Shown here piece after piece: positions 15,624 to 24,395 of a stretch of 64,000 bases of DNA. This stretch comes from Conexibacter sp. SYSU D00693 (GTDB lineage: Bacteria > Actinomycetota > Thermoleophilia > Solirubrobacterales > Solirubrobacteraceae). The notes beneath the pieces are model-generated. The model searched no databases. It was not told where the DNA came from and worked only from the letters and a program-made list of their open reading frames with translations. The DNA lies in the NCBI RefSeq assembly GCF_017084525.1, contig NZ_CP070950.1:310001-374000 (forward strand), given 5' to 3'. Within the stretch, counting starts at the first letter, position 1; every line of letters starts with the position of its first letter. A program made the position numbers and the translations under genes.

Positions 15624-16154
15624 ATGGACCGCACGCGCGCAGCGGCGCTCGGCAGCGCCGCGTTCTTCCTCGCGGGCCCGGCCCTCGAGCTGGGCGTCGG
15701 TCCGTTCCTGCTCACGGGCGGGTTCGCCGCAGGGGACGGCACGCTGGAGGACCCGGCGGCGAAGGTCGCCGGTGTCGCGACGGTCGTCGCCGCCCTCGCC
15801 GTCGTCGTCGCGTGCTTCGTGCGCTTCGTGCGCGACGGGCTCGGGACGCCCTCGCCCGCCGCCCCGACCCAGGCGCTCGTCGTCGCCGGGCCCTACCGCT
15901 GGGTGCGAAACCCGATGTACGTCGCGACCGTCGCCGGGCTCATCGGCGAGGGGCTGCTGCTCGCGCGGCCGGTGCTCCTCGCCGCCGCCGCCGTCTACCT
16001 CGCGACGATGACGACGCTCGTGCGGCTGCGCGAGGAGCCGCGGCTGCGCGCCCGCTTCGGCCCTGCCTACGACGCCTACCGCGCGCAGGTCCCCGGCTGG
16101 CTCCCGCGCCCCCCACGCGCACCGCAGCCGTCGCGCCCGCGTGGACGCGCCTAG
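15624..16154 (+). CDS. Isoprenylcysteine carboxyl methyltransferase-like membrane protein (176 aa)
   Basis: A small integral membrane protein with about four hydrophobic helices. The C-terminal signature GPYRWVRNPMYVATVAGLIG then EEPRLRARFGPAYDAYRAQV is typical of the ICMT/phospholipid methyltransferase superfamily, where it builds the SAM-binding pocket. The acceptor (lipid, quinone-like or prenyl) is unknown in bacteria. It is divergent from the ERCC4 gene, and its stop is part of a CTAG shared with the convergent HxlR regulator gene. Confidence 0.85.
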   Translation: MDRTRAAALGSAAFFLAGPALELGVGPFLLTGGFAAGDGTLEDPAAKVAGVATVVAALAVVVACFVRFVRDGLGTPSPAAPTQALVVAGPYRWVRNPMYVATVAGLIGEGLLLARPVLLAAAAVYLATMTTLVRLREEPRLRARFGPAYDAYRAQVPGWLPRPPRAPQPSRPRGRA

Positions 16155-16675
16155 CCCCTCCGGCCCACCGCCGCGAGGCGCTCGAGCGCCGCGACGACCT
16201 CGGGCGCGACGTCCTCGCCGGCGTCCGCGAGCCCCGGACCGGCCAGCGGCGTGACGTCCTGGGGCTGCAGCTCCTCCCCGCAGCAGGAGCAGGTCAGCGT
16301 CGGGCGCGTCGTCTGCCCGCAGCGCTCGTGGCGCATGACGACCGGCGCCTGCTCCTCGCCGAAGACCCACTTGTCGCCCCAGGCCTGCAGGACGAGCAGG
16401 ACCCGCGCGAGGTCGCCGCCCTTCTCCGTCAGCACGTAGTCGTAGCGCGGCGGGTTGTCCTGGTAGGGCACGCGCCGCAGGACGCCGTGGTCGACGAGCG
16501 CACCGAGCCGCTGCGCGAGGACCTTGCGCGAGACCCCGAGGTCGCGCTGGATCGCGTCGAAGCGCGTGATCCCGATGGCGACGTCGCGCAGCACGAGCGG
16601 CGTCCACCACTCGCCCAGGACGTCGAGGGTGCGCGCGACGGAGCAGTGCATCTGGTCGAACGGCGTCCGCGCCAT
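16151..16675 (-). CDS. HxlR family transcriptional regulator (174 aa)
   Basis: A winged-helix regulator. The HxlR core CSVARTLDVLGEWWTPLVLRD starts with the conserved Cys, then ITRFDAIQRDLGVSRKVLAQRL (recognition helix) and the wing RVPYQDNPPRYDYVLTEKG. The C-terminal ~60 residues add Cys-rich sequence (HERCGQ, LTCSCCGEEL) that could bind a metal. It is divergently transcribed from the MMPL exporter gene over a 63-bp gap with a palindrome at 16698-16712, so it probably represses that exporter. A TACAGT hexamer lies 6 bases before the ATG. Confidence 0.9.
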   Translation of the reverse strand: MARTPFDQMHCSVARTLDVLGEWWTPLVLRDVAIGITRFDAIQRDLGVSRKVLAQRLGALVDHGVLRRVPYQDNPPRYDYVLTEKGGDLARVLLVLQAWGDKWVFGEEQAPVVMRHERCGQTTRPTLTCSCCGEELQPQDVTPLAGPGLADAGEDVAPEVVAALERLAAVGRRG

Positions 16676-16697
16676 GCGACGACTGTAGCGCCGCAAG

Positions 16698-16712
16698 GTT
16701 CCCTCAGGGAAC
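16698..16712. promoter_or_regulatory. Palindromic operator between HxlR and MMPL genes
   Basis: GTTCCCTCAGGGAAC has 7-bp perfect arms around one central base. It lies just upstream of TAGCGT (16722-16727), the likely -10 of the MMPL gene, and next to TACAGT (complement of 16682-16687) for the regulator. The position suits a HxlR dimer controlling both promoters. Binding is inferred. Confidence 0.6.
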
Positions 16713-16738
16713 TCACTCTGGTAGCGTCGCCGCCGCCC

Positions 16739-18871
16739 ATGGTCGACCGCGTGGCCGAGCTCACCTGGCGGGCCCCGAAGCGCGTGCTCGCCGTCGTCGC
16801 CCTGCTCGCCGCCCTCGCCGGCGCGATCGGCCACGACGTCGAGCACCACCTGAAGGCGGCCGGCTTCACCGACAGCGCCTCGGAGAGCGAGCGGGCGTCC
16901 GGGATCCTGCGCGGCGCGCTGGGCTTCGACGCGACGCCCGCGATCATCGCCGTCGTCCGGGAACCCGGCGGTGGCCCGCTGCGCCTCGACGACCCACGGG
17001 TGCGCCGGGACGTGGCCGACGTCGCCGAGCGCCTGCGCCGCACGCGCTTCGTCGCGCAGGTCGACGACCCGCTGCGCGAGCCCCAGCGCTTCGCCGCCCT
17101 GCGCGCCCGCGACGGGCGGTCGATCGTCCTCGCCGTCCACCTGAGCACCCAGGACGTCGAGGACGAGGGCGGACTGGCCGCCGAGGACGCGGCGAAGCGG
17201 CTCGAGGGCACGCGCCTGCGCGTCGAGCTCGGCGGCTTCGCCCCGAGCTTCAACCAGGTCAACGACCAGACGCGCGAGGACCTCACCAACGCCGAGGTCA
17301 TCGCGTTCCCGGCGCTGGCGATCCTGCTGCTCCTCGTCTTCCGCGGCGTCGTGGCGGCGGCGATCCCGCTGCTCATCGGCGTCCTCTCCATCCTCGGGAC
17401 CTTCCTCGTCCTGCGCACGATGTCGGCGATCGTCGACACGTCGCTGTTCGCGCTGAACATCGCGACCGCGCTGAGCCTCGGCCTCGCGGTCGACTACGCC
17501 CTGCTGATGGTCTCCCGCTTCCGCGAGGAGGTCGCGGCGCGGGGCCCGACGCGCGAAGCCCACCTGCAGACCGTGCGCACCGCCGGCCGCGCGGCGCTCT
17601 TCAGCGGCCTGACGGTCGCCGCGGCGATGGCGGCGCTCGTCGTCATGCCCCAGCGCTTCCTCTACTCGATCGGGGTGGCGGGCGCCGCCGTCGGCGTGAT
17701 GTCGGCGCTCATGGCGCTGTTCGTGGTGCCGGCGCTCCTGCGCCTCGCGGGCGGGCGGATCGACGCGCTGGCGGTCCGCCGGGGTCCGGCGGTGTCGAGC
17801 GACTCGAGCGGCTGGCACCGCCTCGCCCGGGGCGTGATGCGCCGGCCGGTGGCGGTCGCGCTCGTGAGCGTCGGCCTGCTGGTCGGCGCGGCGGCGCCGC
17901 TGGCGGGCACCGTGCTGACGGGACCGAGTGCCGAGGCCGTCCCCGACACGCAGCCGTCCTACGACGCCAACGCCTACGTCGAGCGCCACTACGTCCGCGA
18001 CCTCGTCGAGGGGGCGACGGTCGTCGTGCGCGGCGCGGCCGACGACGCCGCCCTCGAGCGCTTCGGCGCGCAGATGCGCGCGGTCGACGGCGTCGCGCGC
18101 GTCTCGCCCTTCCAGCGCGCGAGCGGGGAGGTCGCCTACGCGTCGGTCGGCCTGCGCGACCGGGCGCTGCACGGCCCGGCCCAGGACGCGATCCGCACGG
18201 TCCGCGACCTCTCGCCGCCCGACGGCGCCGACGTCCTCGTCGCCGGCAACACCGCGCGGTTCATCGACCAGAAGGCGTCGCTGGTCGAGCACGCGCCGCT
18301 GGTCGTGGCGATCATCTCGGTGACGATCTTCGTCCTGATCTTCCTGCTGACCGGCTCGGTCGTCCTGCCGATCAAGACGCTGCTGATGAACGGCCTGACG
18401 CTCGCCGCGACGCTCGGCGTGATGGTGCTGGGCTTCCAGGAGGGCTGGCTCGACGGGGCACTGGCCTACGAGGGGCCGGCGGCGATCGAGGTGACGAGCC
18501 TCGTCTTCCTCTTCGCGGTGACCTTCGGCCTGGCGACGGACTACGCCGTGCTCGTGCTCGCGCGCATCAAGGAGCAGCACGACCTGGGCAAGGGCGACGA
18601 GGAGGCGGTGGCCATCGGCATCGGCCGGACGGGGCGGGTGATCAGCGCCGCCGCGGTGATGATCGCCGTGGTCTTCCTCGCCTTCGCGGTGAGCCCCGTG
18701 TTCTTCATGAAGGAGATCGCCGTCGGGATGGCGGTCGGGGTGCTCGTCGACGCGACGATCGTGCGCGCGCTGCTCGTCCCGTCGCTCATGCGCCTGCTGG
18801 GCCGGTGGAACTGGTGGGCGCCCGCACCCTTGCGCCGCCTGCAGGCCCGGTTCGCCCTGCAGGAGGCCTAG
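16739..18871 (+). CDS. MMPL family RND-type transporter (710 aa)
   Basis: Two repeats, each with one N-terminal membrane helix, an extracytoplasmic loop domain and a bundle of five or six helices. Family motifs are visible in the GLAVDYALLMVSRFREE segment after the first bundle and the matching GLATDYAVLVLARIKEQ in the second. These contain the Asp-Tyr pair that couples proton flow to export. At about 710 residues it is the compact MMPL/HpnN-like form, probably exporting lipids or hydrophobic compounds. It is controlled, by inference, from the adjacent HxlR gene. The ATG at 16739 follows TAGCGT by 11 bases. Confidence 0.9.
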   Translation: MVDRVAELTWRAPKRVLAVVALLAALAGAIGHDVEHHLKAAGFTDSASESERASGILRGALGFDATPAIIAVVREPGGGPLRLDDPRVRRDVADVAERLRRTRFVAQVDDPLREPQRFAALRARDGRSIVLAVHLSTQDVEDEGGLAAEDAAKRLEGTRLRVELGGFAPSFNQVNDQTREDLTNAEVIAFPALAILLLLVFRGVVAAAIPLLIGVLSILGTFLVLRTMSAIVDTSLFALNIATALSLGLAVDYALLMVSRFREEVAARGPTREAHLQTVRTAGRAALFSGLTVAAAMAALVVMPQRFLYSIGVAGAAVGVMSALMALFVVPALLRLAGGRIDALAVRRGPAVSSDSSGWHRLARGVMRRPVAVALVSVGLLVGAAAPLAGTVLTGPSAEAVPDTQPSYDANAYVERHYVRDLVEGATVVVRGAADDAALERFGAQMRAVDGVARVSPFQRASGEVAYASVGLRDRALHGPAQDAIRTVRDLSPPDGADVLVAGNTARFIDQKASLVEHAPLVVAIISVTIFVLIFLLTGSVVLPIKTLLMNGLTLAATLGVMVLGFQEGWLDGALAYEGPAAIEVTSLVFLFAVTFGLATDYAVLVLARIKEQHDLGKGDEEAVAIGIGRTGRVISAAAVMIAVVFLAFAVSPVFFMKEIAVGMAVGVLVDATIVRALLVPSLMRLLGRWNWWAPAPLRRLQARFALQEA

Positions 18872-19005
18872 TCGTCCAGCGCGGTTGCGCATTGCTGCAG
18901 TTCGTGCCGGGCACCAGCCGACCACCTGGCCATGAGCATCATCGACGTGAGCGTGGGGCTGGTCCTCCGTGCTCAGCGGTGGTGGCGTCGGCACTTCTCG
19001 TGAGG

Positions 19006-19032
19006 GGTCACACGGGCGGCGCCTGCGTCGTC
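19006..19032 (+). promoter_or_regulatory. Candidate ECF41-type promoter
   Basis: GGTCACA (19006-19012) and CGTC (19029-19032) are separated by 16 bases, just before the ATG at 19041. From memory, ECF41 sigma factors recognise TGTCACA and CGTC, so this is a 6-of-7 plus 4-of-4 match. It lies directly upstream of the operon encoding the ECF41 sigma factor, consistent with autoregulation. Confidence 0.6.
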
Positions 19033-19040
19033 TCCCGAGC

Positions 19041-19790
19041 ATGAGGATCGCCGTCGCAGGAGGGACCGGGACCGTCGGCCGCGAGGTCGTGCACGAGCTG
19101 CGCGGCCGCGGGCACGACGTGCGCGGGCTGAGCCGCTCGTCGCCCGACTGGCCGGTGGACCTGACGACCGGCCAGGGGCTGGACGCCGCGCTCGAGGGCG
19201 TCGACGTCGTCGTCGACGCGAGCAACGGCCCGTCGCCGGGCAGGGCCGCCGCGGTCCTCGTCGAGGGCACGACGCAGCTCCTGGCCGCCGAGGCGCGCGC
19301 CGGCGTCGGGCACCACGTGTGCGTCTCGATCGTCGGGATCGACCGCACGCCGCTGAGCCTCTACCGCGTGAAGGTGCAGCAGGAGCGCGCCGTCGTCGCG
19401 GGCGACGTCCCGTGGACCATCGTGCGCTGCACGCAGTTCCACGGCCTCGTCGCGCAGCTGCTGGGCGCAGGTGCGAAGGTGGGCGTCGTGCCGTCGGGAC
19501 GCGCACGCCTGCAGCCCGTCGCGGCCGCCGACGCGGGCCGTGCGGTCGCCGACGTCGCCGAGCAGGCGCCCCGCCGCGGACGCGTCGAGGTCGCCGGCCC
19601 GCAGGCCGTCGCGCTCGCCGAGCTCGCGCAGGACTGGCGGGCGGCGCGTGGCGGCCTCGTCCGGGTCCCGCTGCCGCTGCCCCCGCGCCTGGGCCGTGCC
19701 CTGCGCGCCGGGTCGCTCACCACCGCCGACCCCGGCGTCCGGGGCGCCACCACCTTCGCGTCGTGGCTGGCCGCCGGAGGTGCGCCGTGA
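19041..19790 (+). CDS. NmrA-like NAD(P)-binding oxidoreductase (249 aa)
   Basis: The N-terminal Rossmann motif MRIAVAGGTGTVGREV (GGTGTVG, NAD(P)-binding) is followed by an atypical SDR fold resembling NmrA/epimerase proteins (VDVVVDASNG, HHVCVSIVGID, YRVKVQQE, WTIVRCTQFHGL). Its TGA stop overlaps the GTG start of the ECF41 sigma gene by four bases. Genes next to ECF41 factors typically encode such oxidoreductase or epimerase proteins (the COE group), so it is probably the sigma factor's dedicated partner. The substrate is unknown. Confidence 0.85.
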   Translation: MRIAVAGGTGTVGREVVHELRGRGHDVRGLSRSSPDWPVDLTTGQGLDAALEGVDVVVDASNGPSPGRAAAVLVEGTTQLLAAEARAGVGHHVCVSIVGIDRTPLSLYRVKVQQERAVVAGDVPWTIVRCTQFHGLVAQLLGAGAKVGVVPSGRARLQPVAAADAGRAVADVAEQAPRRGRVEVAGPQAVALAELAQDWRAARGGLVRVPLPLPPRLGRALRAGSLTTADPGVRGATTFASWLAAGGAP

Positions 19791-20662
19791 CGCACGCGCC
19801 GCTCACCCTCGAGGACGCCTTCGAGAGCCACCGCGCGCACCTCGTCCGCGTCGCCTACGGGACGCTCGGCTCCGTCGCCGAGGCCGAGGACGCCGTCCAG
19901 GAGGCGTGGCTGCGCCTCCAGCGCCTGGAGGACCCGTCGACGATCCGCGACCTGCGCGCATGGCTCACCACGACCGTGAGCCGCATCGCGCTCGACGTCC
20001 TGGGCAGCGCGCGCTCCCGCCGCGAGCAGTACGTCGGGCCGTGGCTGCCCGAGCCGCTGGTCGAGGACCTGGCCGCCGAGGACCCGGCCGACCGTGTGAC
20101 GCTCGACGAGTCCGTCGGCATGGCGCTCATGGTGGTCCTCGAGCAGCTCTCGCCGCCCGAGCGCACCGCCTTCGTCCTGCACGACGTCTTCGGCGTCGGC
20201 TTCGACGAGGTCGCCGAGGTCGTCGGCCGCTCACCCGACGCCGCCCGCCAGCTCGCCTCCCGCGCGCGGCGTCGCGTGCGCGAGGAGCGCCCGCGCTTCC
20301 AGACCACGCGCGCCGAGCAGCTCGCGGTCGTCCAGGCCTTCGCCGAGGCCGCGGCGGGCGGCGACGTCGAAGGGCTGCTCGCGGTCCTCGACCCGGACGT
20401 CGTCTGGCGTTCGGACGGCGGCGGCAAGGTCTGGGCGTCGCGCCGCCCCCAGCGCGGTGCGGCCAAGGTCGCCAAGGCGATGGCCTACTTCCGCAGCCGC
20501 GGCGCCGGCACCGGCCGCATCGCCGAGGTCAACGGCGGCCCGGGCCTCGTGGTCGTCGACGGCGACGACGTCCTGACCGTCATGGCCTTCTGCGTCCACG
20601 AGGGCCGGATCACGGCGCTGGACGTCGTGCGCAACCCGGACAAGCTCAAGCACGTCAGGTGA
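19787..20662 (+). CDS. sigJ: ECF41-family sigma factor with SnoaL-like C-terminal domain (291 aa)
   Basis: Sigma region 2 (DAFESHRAHLVRVAYGTLG, EDAVQEAWLRLQ) and region 4 (LSPPERTAFVLHDVFGVGFD, ARQLASRARRRV) are followed by a ~115-residue NTF2/SnoaL-like extension. Three conserved ECF41 motifs are present: WLPEP near residue 86, DGGGK near 210 and NPDKL near 284. In this group the extension replaces an anti-sigma factor and regulates the sigma factor itself. The GTG start overlaps the upstream oxidoreductase gene. A matching promoter precedes the operon. The name SigJ follows mycobacterial usage. Confidence 0.93.
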   Translation: MTHAPLTLEDAFESHRAHLVRVAYGTLGSVAEAEDAVQEAWLRLQRLEDPSTIRDLRAWLTTTVSRIALDVLGSARSRREQYVGPWLPEPLVEDLAAEDPADRVTLDESVGMALMVVLEQLSPPERTAFVLHDVFGVGFDEVAEVVGRSPDAARQLASRARRRVREERPRFQTTRAEQLAVVQAFAEAAAGGDVEGLLAVLDPDVVWRSDGGGKVWASRRPQRGAAKVAKAMAYFRSRGAGTGRIAEVNGGPGLVVVDGDDVLTVMAFCVHEGRITALDVVRNPDKLKHVR

Positions 20663-20709
20663 CGCCGGCCGCCGTTTCCGCTGCCCGGACCAGGGGCAGT
20701 CGGACCAGC

Positions 20710-21549
20710 ATGTCCGCCCCCGCCACCTCCGTCCCGAACATCGCGCTCAACGACGGCGTCGAGATCCCGCAGCTGGGCTTCGGCGTCTTCCAGGTCCCCC
20801 CGGAGGACACCGCCGAGACCGTCACCCGGGCGTTCGAGGTCGGCTACCGCCACATCGACACCGCGAAGGTCTACGGCAACGAGGCGGGGGTCGGGGACGC
20901 GTTCCACGCCTCCGGGCTCGGCCGGGAGGACGTCTTCGTCACGACGAAGTGCTGGAACGCCGACCAGGGGTTCGACAGCGCCAAGCAGGCGTTGAAGGCG
21001 AGCCTCGAGCGGCTGCGCCTGGACCACGTGGACCTGTACCTCATCCACTGGCCGGTGCCGGCGAAGGACCGCTACCTCGACACGTGGAAGGCGTTCGTGG
21101 AGCTCAAGGACGAGGGGCTGACGCGGTCGATCGGCGTGTCGAACTTCCAGCCCGACCACCTGCGGCGGATCGTCGACGAGACCGGCGTGACGCCGTCGGT
21201 CAACCAGGTCGAGCTGCACCCGTACCTCGTCCAGCAGGGGCTGCGGCGCGAGCACGCCGATCGCGGGATCGTCACGGAGGCGTGGAGCCCGCTGGCACAG
21301 GGCGAGGTGCTCGGGGACGAGACGATCACCGGGATCGCGCAGGAGCTCGGCCGCACGCCCGGCCAGGTCGTCCTGCGCTGGCACCTGCAGCGCGGCAACG
21401 TCGTCTTCCCGAAGTCCGTCACGCCGGAGCGCATCAAGGAGAACTTCGAGGTCTTCGACTTCGACCTCTCCGAGGAGCAGCTCAGCGCCCTCGACGGCCT
21501 CGACCGCGGCCACCGCGTCGGGCCGGACCCCGACGTCTTCGTCGGCTGA
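20710..21549 (+). CDS. Aldo/keto reductase (279 aa)
   Basis: A TIM-barrel NADPH-dependent carbonyl reductase. The catalytic tetrad is visible as Asp50 (HIDTAKVYGNE), Tyr55, Lys80 (TTKCWN) and His113 (LIHWP). GVSNFQPDHL and the cofactor-binding VVFPKSVTPERIKENF are also intact. The sequence is closest in pattern to bacterial 2,5-diketo-gluconate reductase-like AKR5 enzymes. It lies 47 bp after the ECF41 sigma gene, close enough to belong to the same regulon, which would make it the enzyme output. That link is inference. Confidence 0.92.
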   Translation: MSAPATSVPNIALNDGVEIPQLGFGVFQVPPEDTAETVTRAFEVGYRHIDTAKVYGNEAGVGDAFHASGLGREDVFVTTKCWNADQGFDSAKQALKASLERLRLDHVDLYLIHWPVPAKDRYLDTWKAFVELKDEGLTRSIGVSNFQPDHLRRIVDETGVTPSVNQVELHPYLVQQGLRREHADRGIVTEAWSPLAQGEVLGDETITGIAQELGRTPGQVVLRWHLQRGNVVFPKSVTPERIKENFEVFDFDLSEEQLSALDGLDRGHRVGPDPDVFVG

Positions 21550-21558
21550 GCCGCGGAG

Positions 21559-23109
21559 CTACACGCGCTCGACGACGCCGTCGTCGAGGCCCACCCGGAA
21601 GCGGGCGAGCGTCTCGATCCGCGCTTCGCGCGCGGTGACGCTCGTCGGCGACCGGAACGCCACGCGCAGCTCGTCGGGCGCGAGCTCCATGACGCCGTAG
21701 CCGCGGCGGCTGAGCTGCGCGTACTTCAGGTGCGGGCTGTTGGTGACGACGACGCCGGCCTCGACGACCGGCGTCAGGTCGCCGAAGTCGCGCTCGAGGC
21801 CGCCGGAGGAGATCGAGCCGCCGACGAACTCCGTCGCGGCGGGACGGCGCAGGTCCGAGCGGCCCTCGGGGAAGACGTCGCCGGCGAAGAACGTGTGGAT
21901 GTCGCCCGTGACGGCGGTGACCCCGCGGATGTCCTTGGCCCGCACGTGGCCCATCACGTCCGCGCGGTCGCCCGGGTAGCCGTCCCACTGGTCGGGGTTG
22001 AGCGGGAGGCTGGGCGCGGAGTCCAGGCCCATCATCACGACCTGGTTGGCCAGGACCTTCCAGGTGGCGCGCGACTCCGACAGCGCGTCCTTGAGCCACC
22101 GCCGCTGGGGGGCGCCGAGCATCGTGCGCGACCGGTCGGCCGTCCCCTCGCACGGGACGATCTCGCGATCGCACGCCTGGTCGTCGCGGTACTGGCGAGT
22201 GTCGAGCAGCAGGACGTCCGCCATGCCGCCGAGCCGGATGCGCCGGTAGGAGCGGTGGCGCTCCTGCGGGATCGTGTTGCGCGGCCCGTACTCGAAGAAC
22301 GCGGTGTAGCCGTTTCGCCGGCGCGTGGCGAAGTCGACGCGACGGCGGCCGTCCGCCAGCGTGCCCTCGGCCTCCCCCGCGTAGTTGTTCTCGGCCTCGT
22401 GGTCGTCCCAGATCCCCGCGAACGCCGACGAGGCGTGCATGGCCCGCAGGTGCGGGTCGCTGAGGTACAGGCGGTACTTCTCGCGCCACTCGGCCAGCGT
22501 CTGCGCCTGGCGGTCCGGCCCGATCTCGTCGACCCGGCCGATCGCCGCGTTGCGGCCGCCGCCCTCGTAGACGTAGTCGCCGAGGCAGAGGACGAGGTCG
22601 AGGTCGGGCTCGGCGGCCAGGCCCGCGTGGGCGTGGTAGAGGCCCGCCGTCCAGCTCTGGCACGAGAAGAAGCCGATGCGCAGCGGCTCGCGCGAGTCGG
22701 CAGGGCGCGCCGTCGTGAAGCGCCCGGCCGGCGACGAGCCCGAGCGCGTGGCGAAGCGGTACCAGTACCGCTCGCCCGGCTGCAGGACCTTGCTCGAGCG
22801 GATCGTCGCCCGTGCGGTGAAGTCGCGCACCGCGCTGGCCCGGACCGTCTGGCGGTGCACGACCTGCGCGAAGCCCTCGTCGCGCGCGACCTCGAGGCGC
22901 AGGTGGCCCGAGCGCTCGAGCCCGCCCACCCGGGTCCACAGCGTGATCGCGTGCCGGCCCGGGATCCCGGCCATGACGCCGCAGTCGAACGTGCCCTCGC
23001 GCAGCACCTCCACGCGCCGGCGCCCTGCCGCCGTGACCGCGGGAGGGAGGACGAACGCGGGCGCCGCGGCGACGGCGCCGGCCAGCAGCGAGCGGCGGGT
23101 GAGCGACAT
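21559..23109 (-). CDS. phoD: PhoD-family alkaline phosphatase, Tat-exported (516 aa)
   Basis: A twin-arginine signal (SLTRRSLLAGAVAAAPAF) precedes an N-terminal Ig-like PhoD domain and the metallophosphatase core. Metal-binding motifs are visible: FFSCQSW, CLGDYVYEGG, GIWDDHEAENNY and VTGDIHTFF. PhoD enzymes are calcium/iron-dependent phosphodiesterases and monoesterases that scavenge phosphate outside the cell. Length is normal. TACCCT (complement of 23119-23124) lies 9 bases before the ATG. No Pho box could be recognised with confidence. Confidence 0.93.
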   Translation of the reverse strand: MSLTRRSLLAGAVAAAPAFVLPPAVTAAGRRRVEVLREGTFDCGVMAGIPGRHAITLWTRVGGLERSGHLRLEVARDEGFAQVVHRQTVRASAVRDFTARATIRSSKVLQPGERYWYRFATRSGSSPAGRFTTARPADSREPLRIGFFSCQSWTAGLYHAHAGLAAEPDLDLVLCLGDYVYEGGGRNAAIGRVDEIGPDRQAQTLAEWREKYRLYLSDPHLRAMHASSAFAGIWDDHEAENNYAGEAEGTLADGRRRVDFATRRRNGYTAFFEYGPRNTIPQERHRSYRRIRLGGMADVLLLDTRQYRDDQACDREIVPCEGTADRSRTMLGAPQRRWLKDALSESRATWKVLANQVVMMGLDSAPSLPLNPDQWDGYPGDRADVMGHVRAKDIRGVTAVTGDIHTFFAGDVFPEGRSDLRRPAATEFVGGSISSGGLERDFGDLTPVVEAGVVVTNSPHLKYAQLSRRGYGVMELAPDELRVAFRSPTSVTAREARIETLARFRVGLDDGVVERV

Positions 23110-23231
23110 GGCCGCGGCAGGGTACGCCGCTGGACCACCGCGGCGAGCCGCTTGCACCGTTCGCCGGTGCATCGCGGCGCCGACAGGGCGTGCATCGCCC
23201 GCGTGCGTGCGGGGCACGCCCCGGAGCGACC

Positions 23232-24395
23232 ATGTCCGCGACGCCGACCGCCGTCGACCTGCTCAGCGACGGCCTCGCCCACGAGCTGCCCGAGCGCGTG
23301 CTCCGGCACGCGCGGGAGCTCGGCGCCCGGCGCGCCGCGCTGTACGTCGTGGACATCGAGGGCCGGTGGCTGTGCGCCGTCGGTGACCACGAGGGCTTCC
23401 CGCGCGAGATCCGCGTCCCGCAGGCCGTCGGGCCGGAGCTCCCGGCGGGCCAGGTCGAGGCCCTCGGCGACGAGCTGTGCGGCGCCCACGTGTCGCCGAT
23501 GTGGCTGCGCCACCGGGCGGTGGGCGTGCTGCTCGCAGACGGCGGCGACGAGCACGCCCTCGACCAGCTCGCCCGGCACGCCGCGACGGCCCAGGAGCTC
23601 GCCTCGGGCTACACCGACCGCTTCGCGATCGCGCGCCGCCGCCAGGAGACGGCGCCCGCGTCGGAGCTGCAGGAGAGCCTCCTGCCGCCGCGCGTGGCCG
23701 CCGCGCCGGGTGCCGAGGTCGTCGGCGCGGTCCTGCCCGCCTACGAGGTCGGCGGGGACTGGTTCGACCAGGCCGACGCCGCCGACGGTGCGTGGGTCGC
23801 GGTCGCCGACGGCATGGGCAAGGGACCACGGGCCGCGGCGCTCGCCTCCCTCACCGTGGCGGCGCAGCGCGCGGCCCGTCGCGCCGGCGCGAGCCTCGAG
23901 GACGTCGCCCGGGCCATGGACGAGGCCGTCTGCTCGTTCGACCCGGACCAGGTCGCCTACGTCACGGCCATCGTCGCCCGCTGGGACGCCGCGCCGCGCC
24001 GCTTCTCCTGGATCGTGCTCGGCCACCCGCGTCCGCTGCTGCTGCGAGCCGACGGGACCGTGGAGGAGCTCGGCGGGCGGGGCTCGCCGCCGGCCGGGCT
24101 GCTGGACGCGGCGCGCCCGCTGGAGGTGCGTGAGCAGGTCCTGGCGCCCGACGACCGGCTGCTCCTCTACTCCGACGGCGTCACCGAGTGCACCGACGAC
24201 GACGGCCGGCGGCTCGGCGTCGACGGCCTGAGCGACGTGCTGCGCAGCGTCGGCGGGCCGTCGGCGGCCGCGCTGGTGACGGCGGTGCTCAGCCGCGTCC
24301 ACTCGTTCAGCGGCCAGCCGCTGCGCGACGACGCCACGGTGCTCGCCCTGCGCTGCGTGGCGGTCCCGGAGGAGCCGCCGCCGCCGACCTCCTAG
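23232..24395 (+). CDS. SpoIIE/PP2C-type serine phosphatase (387 aa)
   Basis: The N-terminal ~140 residues resemble a GAF-type sensor (AALYVVDIEGRWLCAVG, WLRHRAVGVLLADGG). Residues ~150-375 form a SpoIIE/RsbU PP2C phosphatase: LQESLLPP linker, VGGDWFDQ, VADGMGKGPRAAALAS, VLGHPRPLLLR, LLLYSDGVTECTD and LRDDATVLAL supply the metal-binding Asp residues. Such enzymes dephosphorylate STAS anti-anti-sigma factors. A STAS gene lies immediately convergent, sharing the CTAG stop, which suggests the pair belong to one partner-switching circuit. Confidence 0.9.
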   Translation: MSATPTAVDLLSDGLAHELPERVLRHARELGARRAALYVVDIEGRWLCAVGDHEGFPREIRVPQAVGPELPAGQVEALGDELCGAHVSPMWLRHRAVGVLLADGGDEHALDQLARHAATAQELASGYTDRFAIARRRQETAPASELQESLLPPRVAAAPGAEVVGAVLPAYEVGGDWFDQADAADGAWVAVADGMGKGPRAAALASLTVAAQRAARRAGASLEDVARAMDEAVCSFDPDQVAYVTAIVARWDAAPRRFSWIVLGHPRPLLLRADGTVEELGGRGSPPAGLLDAARPLEVREQVLAPDDRLLLYSDGVTECTDDDGRRLGVDGLSDVLRSVGGPSAAALVTAVLSRVHSFSGQPLRDDATVLALRCVAVPEEPPPPTS

